A DNA stretch of 64,000 nt. It comes from Streptomyces liliifuscus (GTDB lineage: Bacteria; Actinomycetota; Actinomycetes; Streptomycetales; Streptomycetaceae). The DNA is taken from contig NZ_CP066831.1 of the NCBI RefSeq assembly GCF_016598615.1, positions 8,432,001-8,496,000 of the forward strand. The letters run 5' to 3'. The translations under genes were made by a program, and so were the position numbers. A model generated the notes under the pieces. It made no database searches. It was not told where the DNA came from and saw only the letters and a list, made by a program, of their open reading frames with translations. Shown here piece after piece: positions 42,838-50,707 of the stretch (positions are counted from its first letter, which is position 1; each line of letters opens with the position of its first letter).

Positions 42838-43380
42838 GTGGAGGCGGACGAACTTCTGGTGCTCGTGGCCGGAGGAGACCAGAAGGCCTTCGAGGATTTG
42901 TACGGTCTGGTGTCCGGACCGGTGTTCGGGCTGGTACGCCGCGTGGTGCGGGATCCGGCCCAGTCGGAGGAGGTGGCCCAGGAGGTGCTCCTCGAACTCT
43001 GGAGGTCCGCCGGACGCTACGACCCGGGCCGCGGCAGCGCACTGTCCTGGGTCCTCACCCTCGCGCACCGCAGGGCGGTCGACCGGGTCCGCAGTGCCCG
43101 CGCCGCCGGGGAGCGCGAACTGCGCATGGCCCGGCGCTCGAACGGCCCCGCCTTCGACCAGGTCGCCGAAGAGGTCGAGGCCGGCCTCGAACGAGAATGG
43201 GTGCGCCGCTGTCTGGACCGGCTCACCGCCCTCCAACGACAGTCCGTCACCCTCGCCTACTACGACGGCTACACGTACCGTGAAGTGGCCGAACGGCTCT
43301 CCCTGCCGCTCGGCACGGTCAAGACGCGCATGCGCGACGGACTCACGCGGCTGCGCGACTGCCTGGGAGGTGTCGCATGA
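42838..43380 (+). CDS. sigK: ECF sigma factor, SigK type
   Basis: 180 aa from the GTG at 42838, chosen because GGAGAGGGGG lies 6 nt upstream; an in-frame ATG at 42799 is very close to the predicted transcription start and is less likely. Region 2 includes DQKAFEDLYGLVSGPVFG and PAQSEEVAQEVLLELW; region 4 includes DGYTYREVAERLSLPLGTVK. It is coupled to the anti-sigma gene by an ATGA overlap. Own and divergent promoters carry matching SigK-like hexamers, so the regulon includes at least itself and the DUF4331 unit. Confidence 0.9.
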   Translation: MEADELLVLVAGGDQKAFEDLYGLVSGPVFGLVRRVVRDPAQSEEVAQEVLLELWRSAGRYDPGRGSALSWVLTLAHRRAVDRVRSARAAGERELRMARRSNGPAFDQVAEEVEAGLEREWVRRCLDRLTALQRQSVTLAYYDGYTYREVAERLSLPLGTVKTRMRDGLTRLRDCLGGVA

Positions 43381-44177
43381 CCAGCCTCTTCCGGCGGAGT
43401 GATCTGCACTCCCTGGCCGCCCCCTACGCCCTGGACGCCCTGGAACCCCATGAGCACAAGCGTTTCGAGAAACACCTGAGGCGCTGCGACAGCTGCGCCG
43501 CCGAGGTGCGCGCGCTGCGCGAGGACGCGGTCCGCCTCGCCTGGTCCACAGCGGCCCCGGCGCCGGCCGCGATGCGCGACCGGGTCCTCATGGCCGTACG
43601 GACGACCCCTCAGGAGCCCGCCGCCTTCGCCCAACCGCCGGCCCGGTCGATCACGGACCGGTACGAGGAGCGGTCGCCGTCGCGTGCCCGTCGTTCGGGC
43701 TTCTCGCCGTTCCTCGTCCCGCTCGCGTCCACCACGGCGGCCGCCGCCCTCGTCGTCGCCGCGCTCTTCGGCATGCAGGCGGCCCGCACCCAGGACCAGC
43801 TCGCCCAGGAGCGCGCCCAGGCACGTGAGATCGCACACGTTCTCGCCGCGCCGGACGCCCGCGCGAGCGCCGGACGCGACGCGAACGGACAGGGCATGAG
43901 CGTCGTCGCGTCCGCCTCGCAGCGCACCGCGGTAGTGACCGGGGCAGGTCTGGGTACACCTTCCAACGGAAGGGTTCACCAACTGTGGCTCATGCGACCG
44001 GAGGAGAAACCGCGTTCCCTGGGGCTCCTGGACGGCGACACGCCCTTGATTGCCACCGGGCTGAATACGAATGCGACATCACTGGCTGTCACCGTCGAGC
44101 CGTCGGGCGGTTCAGCACAGCCAACAACCGCACCGGTTGTCCAACTCGCCCTGGAATCAGTTGGATTCGGAGAGTAA
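43377..44177 (+). CDS. Anti-sigma factor, RskA type with zinc motif
   Basis: 266 aa single-pass membrane protein. The cytoplasmic N-terminus has the zinc anti-sigma motif H-x3-C-x2-C (HLRRCDSC), then one membrane helix (FLVPLASTTAAAALVVAALF) and an extracytoplasmic RskA domain (RTAVVTGAGLGTPSNGRVHQ, LWLMRPEEKPRSLGLLDG). RskA proteins are released by stepwise proteolysis. The zinc motif could make it redox- or metal-responsive, which fits a regulon with a metal exporter. Confidence 0.9.
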   Translation: MTSLFRRSDLHSLAAPYALDALEPHEHKRFEKHLRRCDSCAAEVRALREDAVRLAWSTAAPAPAAMRDRVLMAVRTTPQEPAAFAQPPARSITDRYEERSPSRARRSGFSPFLVPLASTTAAAALVVAALFGMQAARTQDQLAQERAQAREIAHVLAAPDARASAGRDANGQGMSVVASASQRTAVVTGAGLGTPSNGRVHQLWLMRPEEKPRSLGLLDGDTPLIATGLNTNATSLAVTVEPSGGSAQPTTAPVVQLALESVGFGE

Positions 44178-44292
44178 CCGTCAACACCCTTACCGGAAAG
44201 GTGAATCCCGCGCCCGGGATACACGGGTGTGATGAGGGAGCGATAGGGTTAACCTGCCCGGGCCGGGTGCCCTCGTATGGGTGGGGAGTGAC

Positions 44293-44562
44293 ATGGAACA
44301 GATAACAGTGCGTGGCAGGGCGCGAGTCCCTGCGATCACGTGTGGCAGCAGCGCGACCAGCTCGCGCCTCGACCGCCATCTCTCGGTGATGGGTGGCCCC
44401 GCCATCCCTCAGCGCGAGGCGGCCGAGGCGACGGACCTGATGCGCGAGCTCACCGCACGTGACACCGCGCACGACCGCACCGGCAGGGGCGCGCGAGTGA
44501 GGCGGGTCTCGCTCTTCGCACCGCTGCGCCGGCTGCGCCGTTCCCTGTTCGGCGGCCGCTGA
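44293..44562 (+). CDS. Conserved small basic protein, 89 aa
   Basis: ATG after GGGGAG. A TAGGGT -10 hexamer at 44244-44249 gives an independent promoter. No signal peptide or membrane helix. A hydrophilic N-terminal half (EQITVRGRARVPAITCGSS) precedes a helix-prone centre and a basic amphipathic tail (RRVSLFAPLRRLRRSLFGGR). No function known to me. Convergent with the CoA transferase gene. Confidence 0.72.
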   Translation: MEQITVRGRARVPAITCGSSATSSRLDRHLSVMGGPAIPQREAAEATDLMRELTARDTAHDRTGRGARVRRVSLFAPLRRLRRSLFGGR

Positions 44563-44618
44563 GCAGCGGCCCCGGTCGCTGACAGTCGGCCGAATCCGAG
44601 CAGGACCCCGACCCGCGC

Positions 44619-45827
44619 TCAGGCGGCCACACCGTCCCGGCGCAGTGCTGCGATCTCATCGTCCGTCATCCCCACGGCACGCAGCAGCGCTCCGGTGTGT
44701 TCCCCGAGCGCGGGTACGGGCCCCATCCGCGCCGAGTCCCCGCCCGGCAGCGTGATCGGCGGCAACAACGCCCTCAGCGGCCCGACCGGCGAACCCACTT
44801 CCCGCCACCGGTCCCGCGCCACCAGCTGAGGATGCTCCGCCACCTCCCGTACGTCCCGCAGTCGCGCACACGCGATCCCGGCCGCCTCAAGACGCGCCAC
44901 CGCCTCGTCGGTGACCAGCGCCACCAGCGCCTTGCCGACCAACTCGTCGGTGTGCTCCCGGTGTTCGACCCGCGCCGCGTTCGTCGCGTACGCCGGGTCG
45001 TGCGCCAACTCCGGCCGCCCAAGCACCTGTTCGGCCAGCCGCCGCCACTCCCGGTCGTTCTGCACCGACAGCAGCACCCGCCCGCCGTCCGCCGTCGGAT
45101 AGGCGTCGTACGGGGCGATGACGGCGTGCGCGAGACCGGTGCGCGCCGGGGGAGTTCCGCCATGCATCGCATGGTGCAGCGGATGTCCCATCCACTCCGC
45201 CAGCGCCTCCAGCATCGACACCTCCACCGGCCCGCCGCGCCCTGTCGTGCCACGCCGCACCAGCGCCGCAAGCACCCCCGAGAACGCGTACATCGCCGCC
45301 GCGATGTCGGCCGCCGGGATCCCCGCCTTCACCGGCTGCTCGGCCGTCCCCGTCACGGACACCAGCCCCGCCTCGCACTGCACGAGCATGTCGTACGCGC
45401 GCTTGCCGGCGTACGGACCGAAGGCCCCGTAGCCCGAGATGTCCACGGCGATCAGCCGCGGGTCGGCCGCGCACAGCGTCGCCGCGTCCAGGCCGAGCCG
45501 CGCGGCCGCGCCCTGTGCGAGGTTCTGCACGAAGACGTCGGCGTCCGCGACGAGACGGCGTACGACGTCCAGGCCGCGCGGGTCCTTCAGATCGAGGGCG
45601 ATGGACTCCTTGCCGCGGTTGCACCACACGAAGTGCGAGGCCAGACCGGCGGCCGCGGTGTCGTAGCCGCGCGCGAAGTCACCGCCGTCGATCCGCTCGA
45701 CCTTCACGACCCGGGCTCCGAGATCGGCGAGCTGGCGGGTGGCGAAGGGGGCCGCGACGGCCTGTTCGACGGCGACGACGGTGATGCCCTCCAGGGGCAG
45801 GGGAAGCGGCTCCATGCGAGGGATCAT
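44619..45827 (-). CDS. CaiB/BaiF-family CoA transferase
   Basis: 402 aa class III CoA transferase. N-terminal GITVVAVEQAVAAPFATRQL, then the catalytic aspartate Asp146 (GKRAYDMLVQ) in the family context GPYAGKRAYDMLVQCEAGL and VSVTG. It moves CoA between carboxylic acids; the acids cannot be named. ATG at 45827; an ATG four codons in is an alternative. Monocistronic. Confidence 0.92.
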   Translation of the reverse strand: MIPRMEPLPLPLEGITVVAVEQAVAAPFATRQLADLGARVVKVERIDGGDFARGYDTAAAGLASHFVWCNRGKESIALDLKDPRGLDVVRRLVADADVFVQNLAQGAAARLGLDAATLCAADPRLIAVDISGYGAFGPYAGKRAYDMLVQCEAGLVSVTGTAEQPVKAGIPAADIAAAMYAFSGVLAALVRRGTTGRGGPVEVSMLEALAEWMGHPLHHAMHGGTPPARTGLAHAVIAPYDAYPTADGGRVLLSVQNDREWRRLAEQVLGRPELAHDPAYATNAARVEHREHTDELVGKALVALVTDEAVARLEAAGIACARLRDVREVAEHPQLVARDRWREVGSPVGPLRALLPPITLPGGDSARMGPVPALGEHTGALLRAVGMTDDEIAALRRDGVAA

Positions 45828-45888
45828 GTCCCGCGCGCGAGGGCTTTGTCATGCAGGGGCCGGGCGGACGCGGCCCTTGGGCGAGCGG

Positions 45889-46671
45889 TCAGCGTCCGCC
45901 GTTCGCGTACCGGCGGACGGCGAGCGGCATGAACACCGCGATGAGGACCGCGCACCAGGCCAGTGACCCCGCGACGGGGTGCGTCACCGGCCAGGCGCCG
46001 TCCGTCGGCACCGGCGCGTTCCCGAACAGGTCGCGCAGGGCCGTGGTCACCGCGCTGATCGGGTTCCACTCGGCGATCGTGCGCAGCCAGGCGGGCAGAT
46101 TGTCCGTCGGGATGTACGCGTTCGACAGCAGCGGCAGGATGAACGTCGCGCCGCCCAGCTGCCCGGCCGCCTCCTCGCTCTGCGAGGCCAGGCCCAGCAG
46201 GATCCCGATCCATGTGGTCGCGAACCGGAACAGCAGCAGCAGACCCACCGCGCCGGCCGCTTCGAGCGCGGAACTCTCCATCCGCCAGCCCACCGCGAGC
46301 CCCACCAGCAGCACCGGCACCGTGCCCACGGCGGTGACGACCAGGTCCCCGGCCGCCTGCCCGAGCGGTACGGCGGCCCGGCTGATCGGCAGCGTGCGGA
46401 AGCGGTCCATCACGCCCCGGTGCGAGTCCTGGGCGGCCTGGAACATCCCGGTCATGATCCCGTTGGCCGCCGTCGCGACCAGCAGCCCCGGCACCAGGAA
46501 GGCCCGGTACTCCTCGCCGGGCATCGCGAGCGCGCTGCCGAAGACATAGCCGAAGAACAGCAGCATCGTGATCGGCATGGTCTGGGTGAGGATCAGCAGC
46601 CCCATGTTGTGCCGGATCCGCCGCAGCTGACGGCCCAGCATCGCGCCGCTGTCGTACGCCAACGCACTCAT
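45889..46671 (-). CDS. ABC-2 type exporter permease (DrrB family)
   Basis: 260 aa with six hydrophobic segments and the ABC-2 signature region LASQSEEAAGQLGGATFILP and FLSNAYIPTDNLP-like sequence (here LLSNAYIPTDNLPAWLR). It overlaps the ATPase stop by 4 nt (ATGA). Works with the adjacent DrrA-type ATPase as a drug or metabolite exporter. Confidence 0.92.
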   Translation of the reverse strand: MSALAYDSGAMLGRQLRRIRHNMGLLILTQTMPITMLLFFGYVFGSALAMPGEEYRAFLVPGLLVATAANGIMTGMFQAAQDSHRGVMDRFRTLPISRAAVPLGQAAGDLVVTAVGTVPVLLVGLAVGWRMESSALEAAGAVGLLLLFRFATTWIGILLGLASQSEEAAGQLGGATFILPLLSNAYIPTDNLPAWLRTIAEWNPISAVTTALRDLFGNAPVPTDGAWPVTHPVAGSLAWCAVLIAVFMPLAVRRYANGGR

Positions 46672-47648
46672 GTCACAAGCTCCTTGCTGTCGGTGCGGTC
46701 ACCGGTCAGGGCTTCGGCCGAGCCGTCGGTCAGGCGGAGGAAGACGTCGTCGAGCGTCGGCGGGCGCAGGCTCACGTCGAGCAACGGCACACCCGCCGCG
46801 TCGAGTTCGCGCACCAGGCGGGGGAGGGTGAGCGTCGGGTCGGTGGTGACCGCGCCGACGGCACGCCGCTCCTCGTCGAAGTCGGGCCGCGATCCCGTCA
46901 GTTGGTCAAGGACGGCCGCCGCGCCGGCCATGGCGTCCGCGTGGGCGACCACCGCTTCCGCGTACGAGCCGATGAGCGCCTTCAGTTCGGCCGGAGTACC
47001 CGAGTGTGCGACCCTGCCGCGGTCCACGAGGGCGATGTCGTCGGCGAGTTGGTCGGCCTCCTCCAGATACTGCGTGGTCAGCAGGACCGTCGTGCCCTCC
47101 GCCTTCAGCGCGCGCACGGTCTCCCAGATCTGGTTGCGGCTGTGCGGGTCCAGGCCCGTCGTCGGCTCGTCCAGGAACAGCACGGCGGGCCGGGTGATCA
47201 GGCTCGCTGCCAGGTCGAGGCGGCGCCGCATGCCGCCGGAGTAGGTGGACGCGGCGCGGTCCGCCGCGTCGCCGAGTTCGAAGCGGTCGAGGAGTGCGTC
47301 GGCACGGGCCGCCGCCTTCGGGATGCGGCGCAGCTTCGCGAACAGCCGCAGGTTCTCCCGCCCCGTGAGGTCGCCGTCGACCGACGCGTACTGCCCGGTG
47401 ACGCCGATCGCGCGGCGCACGGCGTCCGGCTCCCGGACGAGGTCGTGCCCCGCGACACGCGCGGACCCCGCGTCGGGCCGCAGCAGCGTGGTGAGCAGCC
47501 GCACCGCCGTCGTCTTGCCCGCGCCGTTCGGCCCGAGCAGACCGCAGACCGTGCCCTCCGCCACGGCCAGGTCCAGCCCGCGCAGCGCCCGGACTTCCTT
47601 GAAGCTCTTCTCCAGACCCTCACTAAGTACAGCGTACGTAGTAGTCAT
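46668..47648 (-). CDS. ABC exporter ATPase (DrrA family)
   Basis: 326 aa. Walker A GPNGAGKTT, signature YSGGMRRRLDLAASLI, Walker B LFLDEPTTGLD and a DrrA-type C-terminal extension (PPTLDDVFLRLTDG). I chose ATG 47648 (MTTTYAVLSEG); an in-frame ATG 18 nt upstream overlaps promoter sequence. Codons 3-9 contain an operator-like palindrome that is repeated upstream, so the TetR repressor probably binds on both sides of the start. Confidence 0.92.
   Translation of the reverse strand: MTTTYAVLSEGLEKSFKEVRALRGLDLAVAEGTVCGLLGPNGAGKTTAVRLLTTLLRPDAGSARVAGHDLVREPDAVRRAIGVTGQYASVDGDLTGRENLRLFAKLRRIPKAAARADALLDRFELGDAADRAASTYSGGMRRRLDLAASLITRPAVLFLDEPTTGLDPHSRNQIWETVRALKAEGTTVLLTTQYLEEADQLADDIALVDRGRVAHSGTPAELKALIGSYAEAVVAHADAMAGAAAVLDQLTGSRPDFDEERRAVGAVTTDPTLTLPRLVRELDAAGVPLLDVSLRPPTLDDVFLRLTDGSAEALTGDRTDSKELVT
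47624..47640. promoter_or_regulatory. TetR operator 2, inside the DrrA-type coding start
   Basis: TAAGTACAGCGTACGTA, one mismatch from the perfect palindrome at 47667-47683 read on the other strand. Centres are 43 bp apart, about four helical turns. Confidence 0.65.
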
Positions 47649-47666
47649 GGTGCGACCATACCTCAC

Positions 47667-47683
47667 TACGTACGCTGTACGTA
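47667..47683. promoter_or_regulatory. TetR operator 1, between exporter and repressor genes
   Basis: TACGTACGCTGTACGTA is a 17-bp palindrome with 8-bp perfect arms around one central base. It covers the divergent promoter space, 29 bp before the TetR start. Confidence 0.8.
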
Positions 47684-47711
47684 ACTAGGATGGGGACGAC
47701 AGGATCCACCG

Positions 47712-48446
47712 ATGGCAGGACTGACGACACCGATGGCAGGACGCGCCGACGTACCCGAAGTGATCTGGGCCCGACCCGAGCGCACGGGGCGCGGGCCGCG
47801 GCCCGCGTTCACCCGGGCGGACATCGCGGCCGCCGCGGTGCGGATCGCGGACGCGCAGGGGCTGGACGCCGTCTCGATGCGGCATGTCGCGGCCGAGCTG
47901 GGCTGCGGCACGATGTCGCTCTACAACTACGTGCCGCGCAAGGAGGACCTGTACGAGCTGATGGTCGACGCCGTCAGCGGGGAACACGAGTTGTGGGAGC
48001 CGGCGGGGGACTGGCGCGCCGACATGCTCCGGGTCGCCCATGAGACCCGGGCGCTCATGCTCCGGCATCCGTGGCTGCCGGCCCTGATGTCGCCGGTGTA
48101 CGGGTTCAGCCCCAATGCCCTGCGGTATCTGGAGCACTGTCTGACGTGCCTGGACTCCTTCGAGGGCACGTACGGCACGAAGTTCGAGCTGATCGCGATG
48201 CTCAACGGGGTGGTGACCACGTACGTGGGGAACGAGCTGGCCACGGTTGAGCGGGTGCGGGCGTTGCCGTGGTCGGAGGAGCGGGAGCACGCTGTGCGTG
48301 GGGCTTATTTGGGTGCGCAGGTTGCCACCGGGGCTTATCCGCGGATGGCGGCGGCGTTCATGGAGGATGCGGGGCCGATTGATCTGGGGGCAGTGTTTCA
48401 GCGGGCGTTGGAGCGGGTGCTTGACGGGTTTGACCCGTCTCGCTGA
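47712..48446 (+). CDS. TetR-family repressor of the adjacent exporter
   Basis: 244 aa. The N-terminal helix-turn-helix (FTRADIAAAAVRIADAQGLD and VSMRHVAAELGCGTMSLYNY) is that of the TetR/TetR_C class typical for tetracycline-like repressors. ATG at 47712 (alternative at 47733; the two ATGs lie in a short direct repeat CCGATGGCAGGAC). It is divergent from the DrrAB-type genes with two shared palindromes, so ligand-induced efflux is the probable logic. Confidence 0.92.
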   Translation: MAGLTTPMAGRADVPEVIWARPERTGRGPRPAFTRADIAAAAVRIADAQGLDAVSMRHVAAELGCGTMSLYNYVPRKEDLYELMVDAVSGEHELWEPAGDWRADMLRVAHETRALMLRHPWLPALMSPVYGFSPNALRYLEHCLTCLDSFEGTYGTKFELIAMLNGVVTTYVGNELATVERVRALPWSEEREHAVRGAYLGAQVATGAYPRMAAAFMEDAGPIDLGAVFQRALERVLDGFDPSR

Positions 48447-48504
48447 GTGGGGCTGGGCGGGGTCTGACTGGGGTTGTGTTGGAGCTGCGGGCCGGTGGGG
48501 GCTG

Positions 48505-48650
48505 GTCGCGCAGTTCCCCGCGCCCCTGAAAGCCAAAAGATTGCGCCGTTCCCCGCGCCCCCAGACACAAGGACCGCTCCGTCCCCCGCGCCCCTGGAAG
48601 CTGCGCCGCTCTCCGTGCCCCCAGAAAAAGGGCCGCTCCGTTCCGCCGTG
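48505..48650. repeat. Dispersed GC-rich repeat, copy 7: degenerate tandem array
   Basis: Five diverging copies of the core: 48509 (CGCAGTTCCCCGCGCCCC), 48544 (CGCCGTTCCCCGCGCCCC), about 48575, about 48604 and about 48634, spaced about 30-35 bp. It fills the gap between the convergent TetR and ISP-domain genes. Confidence 0.85.
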
Positions 48651-48653
48651 TTC

Positions 48654-49892
48654 TCAGATCAGTGCGACCTGGCCCTCTGGGCCCTCCTCGTGGTGGTCCA
48701 GGACTGATGCCGGTTTGCGGGACGGGGGTGGGGCCGGGAGTACGCCGGCCTCGTGGAGGGCGGTTGCCGTGATGGGGGTGTGCACCGTCAACTCGGCCTG
48801 CTGGGGGCGTAGTTCCGCCAGGAGGGACAGGATCGTGATGACTTCCAGGAGGTCGGAGGTCCAGGGCTGGGGCCAGGTGGTGGGGCGGATGGACTCCAGG
48901 GTGCCGGGGGCCGGCTGGGTGGTCCGGGTGGTGAACCACTGGTCCAGGACGCGGACGCCGCCGACCTCGAAGTCCCAGGCGGCCGGCGGCACGGGGGAGA
49001 TACGGCCCTCGTCGAGGTGGAGGGTCTCCTCGTCGCGGTCGTAGCGGAGTTCGAGCGGACGGGACGGCAGTGGGGCCCGTACGTACGGGCGGCGGCCGCC
49101 GGGGAGCTTGGGGCGTTCGCCGTCGCGGCGCATCAGCCAGAGCATGCGATGGCCCAACTCGGTTCCTCGCGCCCAGAGTTCGGGGTCGGAGGTGAGTGGG
49201 ACCGTGCATCCGCCGGGGCCCGGGCGGGCTACCGCGATCGTCCAGGCGAGGACGTCCAGGGGTGTGGGGGAGTGGCCCAGGCGCTCGGTCAGAAGGTCCA
49301 ACAGGCCCGGCGCCAGGTTGGGTTCGTTGCCTCCGGGGCGCCGGTACAGGGGGCGGATCCGGCCCGGCCGTGCGGTGGGCACGGTCTTCGACTGCGGGAG
49401 GACCACTGGAAGCGTCGACGTGACCAGGAGGGGCGGCCCGTCGGGTGCCGGGGTCTGCTCGACGGCGAAGATCTGTCGCTCGTCGGTCACGCGCCACAAC
49501 TCCGGCCGCGCCGCGTCGATCAGCCGGTGGTCGGGGATCAGCCACTGTTCGTCGAACGGCCCGTGGAGGACCCGTACCGGCTCCGCGCAGGGGCCCGACG
49601 CGCGGGCCAGTCGGACCGTTCCGGAGGACTGGCCCGGCAGTTGACCCACCGCCGAGTGAAGGGTCCGTGCGCGTGTGACGCCGAACAACGCCTCGCGGTC
49701 GGGCCCTTCGGCCTTCACGAAGGCGTCCCACCGTGCTTTGAGGGACGCCGCGTCGGGCGCCGTCGGCCACCCGCGGCCCAGCCGGGGCGGTGCGACGGCC
49801 CACGGCATGAGGTCCGCGAGCAGCGGAGCGTCGTCGTGCGTCACGCTCGGCATCGTACGACGTGGGCCGTCGAAGGCGACTTGGTCCCGCAT
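48654..49892 (-). CDS. Orphan type ISP restriction-modification specificity-domain protein
   Basis: 412 aa resembling only the C-terminal target-recognition part of single-chain type ISP enzymes (LlaBIII/LlaGI class): SDPELWARGTELGHRMLWLM and the late motif WDFEVGGVRVLDQWFTTR are the recognisable pieces. The nuclease, translocase and methyltransferase domains are absent from this protein and from the window. Start could be ATG 49892 (2 nt after the GntR stop) or ATG 49853, which has a TACGAT box over it. Role as an enzyme subunit is doubtful; it may have been co-opted. Confidence 0.7.
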   Translation of the reverse strand: MRDQVAFDGPRRTMPSVTHDDAPLLADLMPWAVAPPRLGRGWPTAPDAASLKARWDAFVKAEGPDREALFGVTRARTLHSAVGQLPGQSSGTVRLARASGPCAEPVRVLHGPFDEQWLIPDHRLIDAARPELWRVTDERQIFAVEQTPAPDGPPLLVTSTLPVVLPQSKTVPTARPGRIRPLYRRPGGNEPNLAPGLLDLLTERLGHSPTPLDVLAWTIAVARPGPGGCTVPLTSDPELWARGTELGHRMLWLMRRDGERPKLPGGRRPYVRAPLPSRPLELRYDRDEETLHLDEGRISPVPPAAWDFEVGGVRVLDQWFTTRTTQPAPGTLESIRPTTWPQPWTSDLLEVITILSLLAELRPQQAELTVHTPITATALHEAGVLPAPPPSRKPASVLDHHEEGPEGQVALI

Positions 49893-49894
49893 GC

Positions 49895-50644
49895 TCAGTG
49901 GGCGTCGAGGGTGACGGTGAAGGAGAAGCGGTCGCCGCGGTACTGGATGCGGGCCACGTCGAGCGCCCGGCCGTCCTCGCCGTGCACGACGCCCGTGTAG
50001 TGCAGGATCGGGCTCAGCAGCGGGACCTGCAGCAGCCGCGCGGTCTCCGGGTCCGCGAGCCGCGCCTCCACGGTGTCGGTGATCTGGCTGATCCTCGCCC
50101 CCGCGACATCCCGCAGCACCTTGGTCATGGGCCAGCGGACCAGGTCCTCGGGGTCGATCAGGGCCGCCAGTTCGGGCCGTACGTAGTTGCGGGCGTGGTT
50201 GGTCGGCTCCCCGGTCTTCTCGTCGCTGCGCAGCCGGTGGTAGGTCGCGATCTCCGTCAGGTCCGGGAAGTACTCGGAGAGCTCCGCGGACACGGGCTCG
50301 GTGCCGTGGTCAAGGAGCCGGGTCGTCATGCCCGACTGCTGGGCCACGATCGCGTCCACCGAGCCGAGCAGCCGGACCGGGGCGCCCCGTGCGGCGCTCG
50401 GCTCGATGAACGTGCCGCGCCTGCGATGGCGGGTGATCAGCCCCTCGTCCTCCAACTCCTTGAGCGCCTGCCGCATGGTCAGCACGCTCACCCCGTAGTG
50501 CTCCGCCAGCTGTTCCTCGGTGGGCAGCCGCAGCGGATCCTGCGCGGACCGCCCGAGTATCGAGGCGCGCAGGGACTGCGACACCTGATACCAGAGCGGC
50601 AGCTTGCGGTTCAGGACGATCGAGTCCGGGGCGAAGGAGGTCAC
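49895..50644 (-). CDS. GntR/HutC-type (UTRA) regulator
   Basis: 249 aa from the GTG at 50644; in-frame GTG/ATG codons further upstream add a stretch with no family match. The winged helix (RLPTEEQLAEHYGVSVLTMR, GLITRHRRRGTFIEP) is followed by a UTRA effector-binding domain (ATYHRLRSDEKTGEPTNHAR, ending GDRFSFTVTLDAH). It lies 63 bp downstream of hmgA on the same strand, so regulation of aromatic amino-acid catabolism is possible but not shown. Confidence 0.88.
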   Translation of the reverse strand: MTSFAPDSIVLNRKLPLWYQVSQSLRASILGRSAQDPLRLPTEEQLAEHYGVSVLTMRQALKELEDEGLITRHRRRGTFIEPSAARGAPVRLLGSVDAIVAQQSGMTTRLLDHGTEPVSAELSEYFPDLTEIATYHRLRSDEKTGEPTNHARNYVRPELAALIDPEDLVRWPMTKVLRDVAGARISQITDTVEARLADPETARLLQVPLLSPILHYTGVVHGEDGRALDVARIQYRGDRFSFTVTLDAH

Positions 50645-50707
50645 GAGGGTATCCGTACCGGTCGCGGGCGCTGGGTGCAACGGGCGGTCACGATCGGTCC
50701 CGGCCGG

